Below, piece by piece: positions 29,943 to 38,103 of a stretch of 64,000 nucleotides of DNA; within the stretch, counting starts at the first letter, position 1, and each line of letters opens with the position of its first letter. A program made the translations under genes and the position numbers. Under the pieces are notes generated by a model. It saw only the letters and a list, made by a program, of their open reading frames with translations, searched no databases and was not told the DNA's origin. Source of the stretch: Methanomassiliicoccaceae archaeon (lineage in GTDB: Archaea > Thermoplasmatota > Thermoplasmata > Methanomassiliicoccales > Methanomethylophilaceae); NCBI GenBank assembly GCA_003555025.1, contig PWHV01000005.1, positions 1-64,000 on the forward strand, given 5' to 3'.

Positions 29943-29951
29943 ACTTATATA
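29943..29951 (+). promoter_or_regulatory. TATA box of the leu operon
   Basis: CTTATATAG; transcription would start near 29974, leaving a leader of about 105 nt before leuA that contains the short ORF at 29994. Confidence 0.6.
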
Positions 29952-29993
29952 GGGTAACAAATTATCTTACTCCATCCCCTTCGAGGAAGTACC

Positions 29994-30035
29994 ATGGTCG
30001 ACGTCCACGATGTCCCTGACATTCTGCTTCTATGA
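29994..30035 (+). CDS. Putative branched-chain leader peptide of the leu operon
   Basis: A 13-codon ORF reading MVDVHDVPDILLL then TGA. Seven of 13 codons are Val, Ile or Leu, with three Leu codons (CTG CTT CTA) just before the stop. GAGGAAG ends about four bases before the ATG (GAGG core seven bases away), and the TATA box puts the transcript start about 20 nt upstream. In the mRNA, ACGAUG (30007-30012) can pair with CAUCGU (30037-30042), so a ribosome in the ORF would change local folding. This is the arrangement of bacterial leu/ilv attenuation leaders. Function is inferred only. Confidence 0.55.
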   Translation: MVDVHDVPDILLL

Positions 30036-30080
30036 GCATCGTAGCGTCATCGCTTCATCAAAGTGGCTTGAGGTGGTTTC

Positions 30081-31682
30081 TTGAAAGCACGACAAGTCGG
30101 TAGTGAAAGCGCCCGCAAAGCGGCTGACCGTAGGAGCATCTACACCAGCCACTTCAACGATCAGGCGCTCAAAGGACGCAAAGTGGGGGATGTGAGGATA
30201 TTCGACACCACCCTCCGCGACGGCGAGCAGACGCCTGGCGTGGCACTCTCCATGCAGGAGAAGCTGCGCATAGCGGAGCTCTTGGATGAGCTGGGCGTCC
30301 ATGTCGTGGAGGCGGGATTCCCGGCGATCAGCGAGGGGGAGCGCGAGGCCATCAAATCCATCGCCGCCCTCGGCCTCGACACCGAGGTCTGCGGCCTCGC
30401 GAGGTCTAACAGCACCGACATAGACGCGGCGCTGTCATGCGACGTGGACTACATACACACCTTCATCGCCACATCCGACATACACCTCGAGCACAAGCTC
30501 AAGATGACCCGCGAGCAGGTGATGGAGAGGGCGGTGGCGGCAATAGAGTACGCCAAGGACCACGGCGTGCAGGTGGAGTTCTCCTGCGAGGACGCCACCC
30601 GCACCGACATCTCCTTCCTCAAGGATATGCACGTCGCCGTTCAGAACGCCGGCGTGGACGTGATCAACGTGCCGGACACGGTGGGCGTGATCTCCCCCGA
30701 GGCGATGGAGATGCTCATCGGCGAGCTCCTCACCGTTACCGAGGTGCCCATATCGGTCCACTGCCACGACGACCTCGGGCTCGCGGTCGCCAACAGCATC
30801 ACCGCCATCAGGGCGGGCGCCAAGCAGGCCCACGTCTGCGTCAACGGCCTCGGCGAGAGGGCGGGGAACGCCGCCCTCGAGGAGGTCGCCATGGACCTGT
30901 TGGCGTTCTACGGCGTCGAGCCGCTGGAGATGTCCAAGATAGGCGGGGCCTGCAAGGCGGTGTCCCGCATCACCGGGTATCCGATACCCAAGAACAAGGC
31001 CATAGTGGGCAACAACGCCTTTTCCCACGAGTCCGGCATCCATGTGCACGGCGTCATGGGCCACGCGTCAACCTACGAGGCGTTCGGCCCCGAGCTGGTG
31101 GGCATGTCGAGGGCGATAGTCATGGGCAAGCACTCCGGCGCTCACAGCGTCCGCGATAAGCTCAAGGAGCTCCGCCTCGACATATCCGAGGAGCACATAC
31201 CGGAGATAGTCAACAGGATCAAGGAGCTGGCGGAGGGCGGCAAGCAGGTGGACGACGCTGAGCTCACCGCCCTCGCCGACCACATAGCATCGCGCGGCGA
31301 CCGCGAGCAGAGGGTGAAGCTTAAGGAGTTCGCAGTGTTCACCGGCAAGGGCATCACCCCCACCGCCACCGTCACCATCGAGATAGACGGTGAGAGCAAC
31401 ACCGTCTCCCAGGTGGGCGTGGGTCCGGTTGACGCCTCCCTCCGCGCTCTGCGGGCGGCGGTGGATGAGAACCTCCTCCTTGAGGAGTACAGGCTCAACG
31501 CCATCACTGGGGGGAGCGACTCGCTCGCCGAGGTCACGGTGCTGGTCCGGCACAGCAACGGCAGCGGGAGGCTGTACGTGGGCAAGGGCATAGGCTCGGA
31601 CATCGTGCAGACATCGGTGGACGCCACCGTGGAGGCGATCAACCGCCAGCACTCAATGATAGAGAAAGGTGTTTCAGAATGA
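30081..31682 (+). CDS. leuA: 2-isopropylmalate synthase family protein
   Basis: 533 residues. The N-terminal HMGL-like TIM barrel has RIFDTTLRDGEQTPG and the metal-binding HCHDDLGLA; the C-terminal allosteric domain (from about 400) has the GITPTATVTIEIDG type of repeats. It condenses acetyl-CoA with 2-oxoisovalerate; citramalate synthase, which acts on pyruvate, is a close paralogue that I cannot exclude. TTG 30081 with GAGGTGG upstream is the chosen start, giving about 35 residues before the barrel. Stop overlaps leuC (ATGA). Confidence 0.92.
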   Translation: MKARQVGSESARKAADRRSIYTSHFNDQALKGRKVGDVRIFDTTLRDGEQTPGVALSMQEKLRIAELLDELGVHVVEAGFPAISEGEREAIKSIAALGLDTEVCGLARSNSTDIDAALSCDVDYIHTFIATSDIHLEHKLKMTREQVMERAVAAIEYAKDHGVQVEFSCEDATRTDISFLKDMHVAVQNAGVDVINVPDTVGVISPEAMEMLIGELLTVTEVPISVHCHDDLGLAVANSITAIRAGAKQAHVCVNGLGERAGNAALEEVAMDLLAFYGVEPLEMSKIGGACKAVSRITGYPIPKNKAIVGNNAFSHESGIHVHGVMGHASTYEAFGPELVGMSRAIVMGKHSGAHSVRDKLKELRLDISEEHIPEIVNRIKELAEGGKQVDDAELTALADHIASRGDREQRVKLKEFAVFTGKGITPTATVTIEIDGESNTVSQVGVGPVDASLRALRAAVDENLLLEEYRLNAITGGSDSLAEVTVLVRHSNGSGRLYVGKGIGSDIVQTSVDATVEAINRQHSMIEKGVSE

Positions 31683-32941
31683 GTAGGGGAAAGACGATTG
31701 CGGAGAAGATCCTCTCCGCCAAATCAGGCGAGGACGCCTACGCGGGACAGATAGTGAACGCGGAGGTGGACTACGTCATGGTGAACGATGTCACCGGCCC
31801 GATAGCGTTCCGGGAGTTCGAGGAGCTGGGGATGGAGCCGGTACGGGAGAGGATGGTCCTGATACCGGACCACTACGTCCCCAACAAGGACGTGGCCTCC
31901 GCGGAGCAGGCCAAGGAGATGCGCGAGTTCGCGCGCCGTTACGCCATCGACAACTACTTCGAGGTGGGCCGCAGCGGCGTCTGCCACCAGCTCATGGTGG
32001 ATGAAGGATTCGCCGCCCCTGGCAGGCTGATCGTCGGCGCCGACTCCCACACCTGCACCTACGGAGGCCTGGGCGCCTTCTCCACCGGCGTCGGCTCCAC
32101 CGAGGCGGCCGCGGTGTTCGCCACCGGCCGCCTGTGGTTCAAGGTGCCGGAGAGCATCAAGGTGCTGCTCAGCGGAGACTTCCGTCCGGGGGTGGGGGGC
32201 AAGGACCTGGTGATACGCATCATATCGGACATCGGCGTGGACGGAGCGACCTACAAGACCTTCGAGTTCGCCGGCGACGGCGTCGCCCAGGTGCCCGTCA
32301 GCGACCGCCTCACCATCGCCAACATGGCCATCGAGGCCGGCGGCAAGGCCGGCATATTCCCCTGCGACCCTTCCACGGAAGAGTATATAGCGGAGACGGT
32401 GAAAGGCGATTACCGCGTCTACGAAGCGGACGATGACGCGCAGTATTGTCTCACATTGCACTACGACCTGGGGGAGCTGGAGCCCATGGTGGCCTTCCCC
32501 CACCTGCCGGAGAACGGCCGCGCCGTCAAGGATTCCGATGTGAGCATAGACCAGGCCTGGCTTGGGTCCTGCACCAACGGGAGGATAGAGGACCTGAGGA
32601 TAGCGGCGGAGGTTGTCAAGGGGAGGACCGTGCACCCGGACGTCAGGTTCATAGTGGTCCCCGCCTCTCCGCGGGTATACCGCCAGGCGATGAAGGAAGG
32701 CCTGTTGGAAATCTTCATGGAGGCCGGAGCCTATGTGTCAGGTCCGACATGCGGCGCCTGCCTGGGGGGTCACATGGGCATACTGGCGGCCGGCGAGCGC
32801 TGTGTGGCATCCACCAACCGCAATTTCATCGGACGCATGGGGCACAAGGATTCCGAGGTCTACCTGGCCGGGCCCGGCGTGGTGGCCGCGTCCGCCGTGG
32901 CGGGCAGGATCGTTGCACCCGATGACCTGGAGGCGGTCTGA
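31679..32941 (+). CDS. leuC: 3-isopropylmalate dehydratase large subunit
   Basis: 420 residues, archaeal type. Cluster ligands are in SCTNGRIEDL and PTCGACLGGHMG; GADSHTCTYGGLGAF is the family's substrate-side motif. With the small subunit it isomerises 2-isopropylmalate to 3-isopropylmalate; close relatives act as homoaconitase or citraconate hydratase. It sits between leuA and leuD with 4-base and 0-base junctions. Confidence 0.93.
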   Translation: MSRGKTIAEKILSAKSGEDAYAGQIVNAEVDYVMVNDVTGPIAFREFEELGMEPVRERMVLIPDHYVPNKDVASAEQAKEMREFARRYAIDNYFEVGRSGVCHQLMVDEGFAAPGRLIVGADSHTCTYGGLGAFSTGVGSTEAAAVFATGRLWFKVPESIKVLLSGDFRPGVGGKDLVIRIISDIGVDGATYKTFEFAGDGVAQVPVSDRLTIANMAIEAGGKAGIFPCDPSTEEYIAETVKGDYRVYEADDDAQYCLTLHYDLGELEPMVAFPHLPENGRAVKDSDVSIDQAWLGSCTNGRIEDLRIAAEVVKGRTVHPDVRFIVVPASPRVYRQAMKEGLLEIFMEAGAYVSGPTCGACLGGHMGILAAGERCVASTNRNFIGRMGHKDSEVYLAGPGVVAASAVAGRIVAPDDLEAV

Positions 32942-33427
32942 ATGGAAAACGTCAAAGGAAAGGTTTGGAGGTTCGAGGACCACGTGGACACCGACCAGAT
33001 AATACCGGCTGAGAGACTTCTAGCCGAGAACCTCGACAAGATGGACGAATTCATCTTCGAGAAGGTGCGTCCAGGCATGTCCCAGAAGATATCCAGGGGG
33101 GATATCATCGTGGCCGGCAAGAACTTCGGCTGCGGCTCCTCCCGTGAGCACGCGCCCCGGTCATTGCTGCAGGCGGGTGTCTCATGTATCGTCGCGGAGT
33201 CGTTCGCGCGCATATTCTTCCGTAACTCGCTGAACGTGGGCCTGCTGCTGGTGGAGTGCCCGGTGGCCGCCAGGGAAGGCGACGAGCTGGAGGTCCGCCC
33301 CAAGGATGGCAAGGTCATGAACCACAGCAGCGGCGAGACGTTCGAGTTCCCCCAGTATCCTGAGTTCGTCAGCAAGCTGGTGGAAGCTGGCGGCCTCATG
33401 AATCTGATCAAGGAGGGAAGGTTCTGA
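32942..33427 (+). CDS. leuD: 3-isopropylmalate dehydratase small subunit
   Basis: 161 residues, swivel domain. It has HVDTDQIIPAERL and the catalytic NFGCGSSREHAP. The specificity loop after IIPA reads ERLLAEN, unlike the YLVY or YLRT loops described for isopropylmalate and homoaconitate enzymes, so substrate range is not settled. Start directly follows the leuC stop; its TGA overlaps the apparent CTG start of leuB. Confidence 0.92.
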   Translation: MENVKGKVWRFEDHVDTDQIIPAERLLAENLDKMDEFIFEKVRPGMSQKISRGDIIVAGKNFGCGSSREHAPRSLLQAGVSCIVAESFARIFFRNSLNVGLLLVECPVAAREGDELEVRPKDGKVMNHSSGETFEFPQYPEFVSKLVEAGGLMNLIKEGRF

Positions 33428-34536
33428 GATCCATAGCGGCCATACCTGGAGACGGCATCGGCCATGAGGTCGTGGCCGAGGGCATGAGGGCCCTCGACGC
33501 ATTGGCGGAGATGTCGTCGTTCGACTACGACGCCACCTACTACGACATAGGCTCGGAGAGATACCTCCGCGACCAGACCCTTGTCACCGAGGAGGAGTTC
33601 GATGAGCTGGCGGGCAAGGACGCCATCTATTTCGGCGCCATAGGGGACCCTCGCGTCAAGCCCGGGATACTGGAGAAAGGAGTGCTCCTGGCCATGAGGG
33701 CCCGTTTCGACCAGTACATAAACCTCAGGCCGGTGAAGTCATGGCATCCCCATGTGCCGTTGAAGAAGGAGACCGACTTCGACATCCATTTCCTGCGCGA
33801 GAACACCGAGGACTTCTACATCGGCGCCGGCGGCAGGTTGGTCCCCGGGGAGATGAAGCAGAGGATGTCCATCAAAAGAGGGTTGTACGACCTCGATCTC
33901 AAACTCAAAGGGAAGGCCGAGCCAGAGGATGAGTTCGCCTTCGAGATAGGCATCCTCTCCCGCAAGGGGGTGGAGCGCTTCGCCGACTACGCGTTCCGAT
34001 ACGCGGCTGAGAAGGGGCACGACAAGGTGACCCTGGTGGACAAGGCCAACGTCTGCTCTTCCATCTATGGCATGCAGAGGGAGATCTTCCAGCAGAAGGC
34101 CGACGACGAGGGCATGAACCTGGACTTCATGTATGTGGACGCTATGGCGATGGCGATGCTGGTCCGCCCGGAGAGCTTCGGCACCGTCGCCGTCCCCAAT
34201 CTGTTCGGGGACATACTGACGGACCTGGGCGCCCAATTAGGGGGAGGCCTCGGCATGGGGGCCTCCGGTAACATAAACCCGGAGGGTGTGAGCATGTTCG
34301 AGCCCATCCACGGGTCGGCCCCGGACATCGCCGGCCAGGGCAAGGCCAATCCGTTCGCGGCGCTGATGGCGGCGAGGATGATGCTGGAGCAGCTAGGATT
34401 CCCGAAGGAGGGCGAAATGCTGGAATCAGCGCTCTCCGGCTCGCTGCGCGACGGCGCCACCACCCCCGACCTCGGAGGTGGGCTGAGCACATCAGAGGTC
34501 ACCGATCACGTGATCAAGCGCATCCGCTCGCTCTGA
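33424..34536 (+). CDS. leuB: 3-isopropylmalate dehydrogenase, apparent CTG start
   Basis: Decarboxylating dehydrogenase (NAD) of the leucine pathway, 370 residues from CTG 33424. The conserved opening SIAAIPGDGIGHEVV lies upstream of the first ordinary start (GTG 33472), so starting there would cut the first strand and turn. CTG 33424 follows GGAGGG by six bases and overlaps the leuD stop. Also seen: REnTEDFYIG-type segment, LVDKANV, and the GSAPDIAGQGKANPFA signature. Homoisocitrate or malate-type relatives are possible, but operon context favours leucine. Confidence 0.92.
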   Translation: MRSIAAIPGDGIGHEVVAEGMRALDALAEMSSFDYDATYYDIGSERYLRDQTLVTEEEFDELAGKDAIYFGAIGDPRVKPGILEKGVLLAMRARFDQYINLRPVKSWHPHVPLKKETDFDIHFLRENTEDFYIGAGGRLVPGEMKQRMSIKRGLYDLDLKLKGKAEPEDEFAFEIGILSRKGVERFADYAFRYAAEKGHDKVTLVDKANVCSSIYGMQREIFQQKADDEGMNLDFMYVDAMAMAMLVRPESFGTVAVPNLFGDILTDLGAQLGGGLGMGASGNINPEGVSMFEPIHGSAPDIAGQGKANPFAALMAARMMLEQLGFPKEGEMLESALSGSLRDGATTPDLGGGLSTSEVTDHVIKRIRSL

Positions 34537-34584
34537 GTCATAGCAACGTAGGCTGACCGTCGAGGCGATGGCCCCGCGTCTTGG

Positions 34585-34779
34585 TCAGTCGTAGGCCACC
34601 AGCTTGACCCCCAGCCTGGACTCCAAGGATTGCAGCTCCTCGAGGTCATCGGCGCTGAGGGAGCTGTAGGTCGGCGGGGCCTTGTACGCCACCAGAATGA
34701 CTCCCAGCTCCTGCTCGGTCTTAGCTACCTTGCCGATCTCCTTATCGCTCAGTTCCGCCACTTCAGGATTGCAGCACAT
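34585..34779 (-). CDS. Small protein of unknown function (64 aa)
   Basis: Two Cys at the N-terminus (MCCNPE) and two copies of a short pattern ending LGVILVAYK and LGVKLVAYD around a SADDLEELQSLES helix. GGAG lies about 12 bases before ATG 34779. No family recognised. Confidence 0.55.
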   Translation of the reverse strand: MCCNPEVAELSDKEIGKVAKTEQELGVILVAYKAPPTYSSLSADDLEELQSLESRLGVKLVAYD

Positions 34780-35001
34780 CTGTAGTACTCCAAAGGAATC
34801 ATGGTCCGGGCCGTAGATATTTGTTATGGAATGAGCGTAGGAATCCTAAGCATCGTGCCGCGGGCATGTATGCCAACAAAAAAAAACGGAAGAGTCCCAC
34901 AGGGACCCGGTTCATCCCCTTCCCAGCAGGCTGAATGCCCCAGGCCGGACACAACGGCGGCGATGATCGCGCCGTAGTACGGAGCTCAAGGAATAACTCC
35001 T
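34780..35001. other. Structured intergenic region
   Basis: Holds GTCCC-ACA-GGGAC near 34895 and GGAGCTC (about 34981), whose inverse GAGCTCC lies at about 35024. No gene seen. Confidence 0.4.
34878..34886 (-). terminator. Oligo-T tract (T9 on minus strand)
   Basis: Nine As on the plus strand are nine Ts downstream of the small minus-strand gene and ThrRS, a strong archaeal termination signal. Confidence 0.6.
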
Positions 35002-35205
35002 CTATACGGGAGGGCTACCCCCGAGCTCCTTGAAACGGGCCACCTGCTCGTCCTGGATGGCATCCAGGGTCTCGTCGGCGCACGAAGGGCTGACCCTTTC
35101 AAAGGGGCCGTCGATGACAGAGATTCCTGCATGGCATCCCATATTCACGAGCAGGATCTCCAAATGCTCGGCGCCTATTCCACCTTGCCTGAAAGGAATC
35201 CTCAT
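35002..35205 (-). CDS. Possible small protein (67 aa), weak
   Basis: Open frame between ThrRS and an oligo-T tract, with EILLVNMGCHAGISVIDG and two further Cys/Ser-rich bits. No clear ribosome-binding site or TATA box, and ends in TAG. It may be a real short gene or a remnant; no homologue recognised. Confidence 0.35.
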   Translation of the reverse strand: MRIPFRQGGIGAEHLEILLVNMGCHAGISVIDGPFERVSPSCADETLDAIQDEQVARFKELGGSPPV

Positions 35206-35260
35206 GGCGCGGCATCTACGCGCGCTGAACAGTGAACGGACGCCGCCTAAGCCCCTCGGG

Positions 35261-37099
35261 TCAGAAGTCCACTCTGCGGCTGAGCTCGCGGGGCATGTAG
35301 AGCTTGCGGAAGGGCTTACCCTCGGTCTCGGCGGCTATGCGGCCGCCGAGCGACCGCACGTCCATCTCCATGTCACCGTTCTCGGCGCGCACGTAGACCT
35401 TGAGAACGCCGCTCTCCGCCTCCCTGTCGCCGACCACGGCCACATAGGAGCACCAATCCTGTTTGGCGCGGCGCACCTTCTTTCCCACGGTGGCTTCATT
35501 GTCGTCGATGCCCACGCGCACGCCGGCCTCCTGCAGCTCATCAGCTATCTCCTGGGCCTTCGCCAGGTGCGCATCCCCCACCGGAAGCAGCCGAAGCTGC
35601 TCCGGCGTCAGCCACACCGGCAGATGCCCCACCCTGCCCTGGGACTCCATCATCACTGCGGTGTCTAGTATGGTGTAAAGGTACCTCTCTATGGTGCCGA
35701 TCACTGCGGTGTGTAGGATCACGGGATGATGCCTCTCCGCCTCGGTGCCCGCATAGGTGATATCGAAACGCTCCGCGTTCCCGATGTCTATCTGCACGGT
35801 GCCGATCTCGCGGGCCCTCTTCATCTGGTCCATTATGTGGTACTCGATGTTTATTGTCCAGTAGTAATTGACCCCTTCAGGGTAGAAGTGCAGCAGCGCC
35901 GGCCGGCCATGCTTGCGCAGCAGCTCGAGTATCATCTCCCGGTTCTCCTCGTAGGCATTCTTCGAGGACAGGTTGATGAGGAGCTCGTACTCCCTCCCAA
36001 GGGAGTTCATCTCCGCCAGGATCCTCTCGTCGAGGGTCATGAAGTTCTCCTGGGCCTCGGGCATGTCCTTGCACACCACATGCAGGTCGGGCATGTTGAG
36101 GCGGCGGGTGCGGAAGCACAGCATCGTCTCCCCCGACTGCTCGAGGCGGTAGGAGTCGGCGACCTCGAACGCTCCGAACGGGAGCTGACGGTAGCTCATG
36201 TTCCAGTTCTTCATCATCGCGAACTGCTGATGGCAGGCGGCGTAGCGCATAACGAAGCTCTGCTTCCCGGTCTTGACCGTGTAGAGGCGGTCGCCGAATA
36301 GTTCGGCATGCTCCCTCACCGGCTTCTCGTCGAGGGAGAACATGTTCGTTCCCCTGACCATGTAGATGGGCAGCCCGAGGTCGTTGACTATATCGGTGGC
36401 GTAATCGGCCACGAGGTCGAACATCAGCGCCCCGTTGGGGGTGTACGCCATGTGCCCCACGTCGCTCATCGCCTCCCACTGTATACCGAACTTGCGGCAG
36501 AGGCGGAGGGATTTGGGCTCCTCGGATATGGCCACACCCTCCTTCTTGAGCGCCTCCTTGTCCACCATCTCGCGGAAGCACTCGCTCCCGCCCTGGTGAT
36601 CGGCGACGTCGATCTCCTCGCCTTCGGGGGTCAGGATGAGGAAGCTGCCCTCCGCCTTCCGCTCCTCCTTCGCCGCCTTGGGCGCGAAGTCCCGGGACAG
36701 CTCCGACAGCGGGTGCCCCTTGCACCTGACGCTGAACGCCTTGTACCAACCGAAGGGCGCGCGGGCGACCTCCATCCCTCTGACGGCGATAGCCTCCTCC
36801 ATGGACCTCATCATCGACGTTGCCGCCTTGGGGGATGAGAGGTCGTTGCTCAGGTGCGCGTATGGGTAGAGCATGATCCTTTCCGCCCCCACCCTCGCGG
36901 CGGTCTCCATGATGTCATCCACCGCCGCGGCGCATACCTGCTGCGGGTCCTCCTCGTCCACGCCCTCCACGGTCAGGAACGCCACCAGGGCCTCCTCCAT
37001 GCGGCCTTCGTGCATCTGCTCAGGTACGTCCTCCGCCACCGGGGTCTTCTTCTTGGCCTCGAACTCCATGAAGTCAGCGTGTATGTAGAGTGCTCGCAT
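35261..37099 (-). CDS. thrS: Threonyl-tRNA synthetase, archaeal type
   Basis: 612 residues. The N-terminus (MRALYIHADFMEFEAKK) is the archaeal D-aminoacyl-deacylase-like editing domain rather than the bacterial N1/N2 domains. Class II motifs and zinc-site segments such as VRGTNMFSL, ACHQQFAMMKNW and CFRTRRLNMPDLH are present, followed by an anticodon domain (VWLTPEQLRLLPV). TATA-like TTTAAATATC near 37126-37134 indicates an almost leaderless start at 37099. Confidence 0.95.
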   Translation of the reverse strand: MRALYIHADFMEFEAKKKTPVAEDVPEQMHEGRMEEALVAFLTVEGVDEEDPQQVCAAAVDDIMETAARVGAERIMLYPYAHLSNDLSSPKAATSMMRSMEEAIAVRGMEVARAPFGWYKAFSVRCKGHPLSELSRDFAPKAAKEERKAEGSFLILTPEGEEIDVADHQGGSECFREMVDKEALKKEGVAISEEPKSLRLCRKFGIQWEAMSDVGHMAYTPNGALMFDLVADYATDIVNDLGLPIYMVRGTNMFSLDEKPVREHAELFGDRLYTVKTGKQSFVMRYAACHQQFAMMKNWNMSYRQLPFGAFEVADSYRLEQSGETMLCFRTRRLNMPDLHVVCKDMPEAQENFMTLDERILAEMNSLGREYELLINLSSKNAYEENREMILELLRKHGRPALLHFYPEGVNYYWTINIEYHIMDQMKRAREIGTVQIDIGNAERFDITYAGTEAERHHPVILHTAVIGTIERYLYTILDTAVMMESQGRVGHLPVWLTPEQLRLLPVGDAHLAKAQEIADELQEAGVRVGIDDNEATVGKKVRRAKQDWCSYVAVVGDREAESGVLKVYVRAENGDMEMDVRSLGGRIAAETEGKPFRKLYMPRELSRRVDF

Positions 37100-37215
37100 G
37101 GGATCGTTGTCAGATTCAGACTCAGATATTTAAATTGGTTGTAGCTCCAGCATACTCCGCGCCGAGAGGGCTGGATGGAAGGAATTTTATATCATACCCC
37201 TGATAGGTGCGCTTG

Positions 37216-38103
37216 ATGAGGAGGATTCCCTCCATCCGTGCTGACCGCAGGGCCGTCGATGCCCCCGTTCTCGTTCCGGCAGTGGTGCTGGTAGTCTGCC
37301 TGCTCCTCGTCGCCGGCCTCGCGGTGGGGGACAGGATATCCCCGGATGAGGATGTCGGCCCCGGCGAGGCGGTGACCGGCGACACGGTGAAGGTTGATTA
37401 CGTGGGCAGCTATGCCAACGGATGGGTCTTCGACACCTCCAAATACGCGGTGGCCGCCGACGATGACGTGCCCAAGAGCTTCGAGTTCACCATGAAGGAG
37501 GAGCCTGAGTACCAGCCGATGGAGTTCTCGATCGGCGAAGGCAAGCTGATGCAGATGTTCGAGACCGCCGTGATCGGCCTGGCTGAAGGGGAGCGGACAA
37601 CGGTGACCATACCCGCCGCTGAAGGCCCCGGCGAGGTGCCGGACGACAAGCTGGAGCGGCATGACAAGGTGCAGGACATCCCCCTGAGGCAGACCATGGA
37701 CCTCTCGCAGTTCGAGGGTCACTACGGCGAGGAGGCCAAGGCCGGGCTTGTGGTCACGGACCCGTTCTATGGATGGGAGGTCATGGTGGAGAGCTACAAG
37801 CCCCATGTCGATGAGGTCAAGGTCAAGAACCTGCCCGTGCAGGGCGAGAGCTACTGGGCCTACGGAGACCAGGACCAAGGTTCCGGATGGAACGTGCGAG
37901 TGAGCACGGTGGGCTCTCAGCAGGCCACACTCGAGCATCGGTTGTCCCCCTCAATGGCCAACAATGTCAAGGGCGTCGACATGGACGGGGAGTCATTCTA
38001 CTTGCATGATGTGGACGCGGAGAACATCTGGTTCAAGTACGCCGACGAGATGGTGGGCCAGGACCTGACCTTCACCATCACCCTCAAGGAATTCGTTCAC
38101 TAG
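37216..38103 (+). CDS. Membrane-anchored FKBP-type peptidyl-prolyl isomerase
   Basis: 295 residues. An N-terminal hydrophobic helix (about 17-38, VLVPAVVLVVCLLLVAGLAV) anchors or exports the protein. The FKBP domain follows (DTVKVDYVGSYANGWVFDTS and later IGLAEGERTTVTIP) with a long insert as in archaeal slyD-like FKBPs. It probably assists folding outside the membrane. A TATA box (TTTTATATC, about 37185-37193) supports leaderless ATG 37216 over GTG 37207. It ends in TAG that shares the palindrome CTAG with the convergent gene. Confidence 0.85.
   Translation: MRRIPSIRADRRAVDAPVLVPAVVLVVCLLLVAGLAVGDRISPDEDVGPGEAVTGDTVKVDYVGSYANGWVFDTSKYAVAADDDVPKSFEFTMKEEPEYQPMEFSIGEGKLMQMFETAVIGLAEGERTTVTIPAAEGPGEVPDDKLERHDKVQDIPLRQTMDLSQFEGHYGEEAKAGLVVTDPFYGWEVMVESYKPHVDEVKVKNLPVQGESYWAYGDQDQGSGWNVRVSTVGSQQATLEHRLSPSMANNVKGVDMDGESFYLHDVDAENIWFKYADEMVGQDLTFTITLKEFVH

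Noticed and set aside
30036-30080. Classical oligo-U terminator in the leu leader
   Set aside because: No T-run follows the leader ORF, so if attenuation exists it is more likely at translation than by intrinsic termination.
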